Assembly: GCF_013744875.1 (NCBI RefSeq)
Contig: NZ_CP059399.1
Location: 4,464,001 to 4,528,000, forward strand
From: Nocardia huaxiensis
Lineage (GTDB): Bacteria; Actinomycetota; Actinomycetes; Mycobacteriales; Mycobacteriaceae
Reading direction: 5' to 3'
DNA: 64,000 bases
Shown here: piece by piece, positions 63,357 to 64,000 of the stretch
Layout: each line of letters starts with the position of its first letter
How positions within the stretch are numbered: position 1 is the first letter of the stretch
Program-made: the position numbers and the translations under genes
Notes under the pieces: generated by a model
The model's database searches: none
What the model was told of the DNA's origin: nothing
The model's input: only the letters and a program-made list of their open reading frames with translations

Positions 63357-64000
63357 TCAGTTGTTGCGGCCGCGCGGGCGACGCCCGTGGCGGTGCGGTT
63401 CCAGCTCCTCGAGGGCGCTGGTGGCCGGTTTGTGCCCGGCCTCAGCGGATTTCAGGTACACGCGCTTGGCCTCATCGGTGCGGCCGAGTGACTTCCATTG
63501 GTCTCCGAGGGCTTTGAGAGCCACCTTGTCGCCGTCCTGTTCGACCTCGCGGTAGAGGATCTCGGCGCGATAGTCGCCCTGGGCCTCGTACACCGCTGCG
63601 AGATAGACCTTTCCGATGATGTGGCCGTGATCGATGTACCGGCGATACCAGTACGCGGCCTGGCCCAGATCGCCGCTCTTCATGAACATGTCGCCGAGGG
63701 TCAGCATGGATACGGTCTCCCCGCTCTCGGCGGCCTTGCGATACCAGCGCTCGGCTTCGCCGCGCGCACCGCGATTCTCGAGCGCGCGGGCCAGGAAGTA
63801 CATGGACAGCGCGTCCTCGGTGTCGGCGGCCTGGCGGAGCAGTCGTTCGGCTTCACCGCGGTCGCCGCGCCGCTGCTGCTCGCGGGCCTGCGCCAGCAGC
63901 CGGTTGACCTCCCCGCGCCGGCGCGCGGCGCTGCTGGACCGCGAATTCTTGCCTGACGTGGCGGACTTCTGCACGGGCGCAGTGGATTTCGCGGTGCGGT
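63357..64000 (-). CDS. Sel1/TPR-like repeat protein (start outside the window)
   Basis: At least 214 residues of a helical-repeat protein with about five 35-residue units such as GEAERLLRQAADTEDALSMYFLARAL, GEAERWYRKAAESGETVSMLTLGDMF, GQAAYWYRRYIDHGHIIGKVYLAAVY and DEAKRVYLKSAEAGHKPATSALEEL. The N-terminal part is basic and Ser/Arg-rich, and the C-terminus ends HRHGRRPRGRNN. A GTG at 63974 could be the start, but the open frame continues to the window edge, so the true start may lie beyond. Role: probably a protein-protein scaffold. Confidence 0.8.
   Translation of the reverse strand, partial: RTAKSTAPVQKSATSGKNSRSSSAARRRGEVNRLLAQAREQQRRGDRGEAERLLRQAADTEDALSMYFLARALENRGARGEAERWYRKAAESGETVSMLTLGDMFMKSGDLGQAAYWYRRYIDHGHIIGKVYLAAVYEAQGDYRAEILYREVEQDGDKVALKALGDQWKSLGRTDEAKRVYLKSAEAGHKPATSALEELEPHRHGRRPRGRNN

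Overview
The window comes from a high-GC actinomycete, most likely a Nocardia or close relative in the Mycobacteriales. The support is the strong G/C bias at third codon positions, frequent GTG starts, IdeR/DmdR-type iron boxes, an EthA-like Baeyer-Villiger monooxygenase, F420-type luciferase-like enzymes, a recC-recB-recD cluster, a HelD-class helicase and a pair of secreted Gly/Ala-rich proteins of the kind seen in Nocardia. The assignment rests on recognised protein families and gene style, not on a database search. No rRNA, tRNA, CRISPR array, insertion sequence or phage gene was seen.

Layout, left half. The left edge holds the start of a FecCD siderophore permease (minus strand), divergent from a FhuF-like reductase across an iron box. 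A thioesterase follows, then urease structural genes ureABC (1.8-4.1 kb). About 8 kb of unrelated genes intervene: an O-methyltransferase, a YchJ-like protein, a VOC protein, a TetR/MFS divergent pair, a Trp-rich repeat membrane protein, a short-chain dehydrogenase and a quinone oxidoreductase. The urease accessory genes ureF, ureG and ureD come next (12.0-14.4 kb), with an SDR gene fossil between ureF and ureG. Then come two paralogous secreted Gly/Ala-rich proteins, type II NADH dehydrogenase, a beta-lactamase-fold serine hydrolase, and recC-recB-recD (19.7-29.0 kb).

Layout, middle. A small secreted protein, an alpha/beta hydrolase and an ethA-like monooxygenase precede a histidine-utilisation cluster: hutC divergent from hutU, an NCS1 permease, hutI and hutG. 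No hutH is present. Next come a TetR/aldehyde dehydrogenase/SDR unit with tandem palindromic operators and a small membrane protein. A HelR/HelD-type helicase follows, carrying upstream an inverted repeat that resembles the rifamycin-associated element. A HAD phosphatase, a PrmC-like methyltransferase and an exported agmatine deiminase with its own TetR gene and a 20-bp palindrome complete this part.

Layout, right half. A YdcF-type protein, a FolD homologue lacking the usual catalytic lysine, an L,D-transpeptidase, a formimidoyl-THF cyclodeaminase-like protein and an F420-type oxidoreductase lead into a stress-signalling block on the minus strand. That block is rsbR-rsbS-rsbT-rsbX, then a large SpoIIE phosphatase/HATPase hybrid and a STAS antagonist, with a SigB/SigF-type promoter upstream of rsbR. 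MarR and XRE/DUF5753 regulators, a class I fumarase, a VanY-type peptidase and a Sel1-like repeat protein close the window.

Themes: iron-controlled siderophore handling, nitrogen scavenging (urea, histidine, possibly agmatine), rifamycin tolerance, partner-switching stress control, and cell-wall remodelling. Several genes appear to be transcribed leaderless, with a TAnnnT hexamer 6-8 nt before the start codon.
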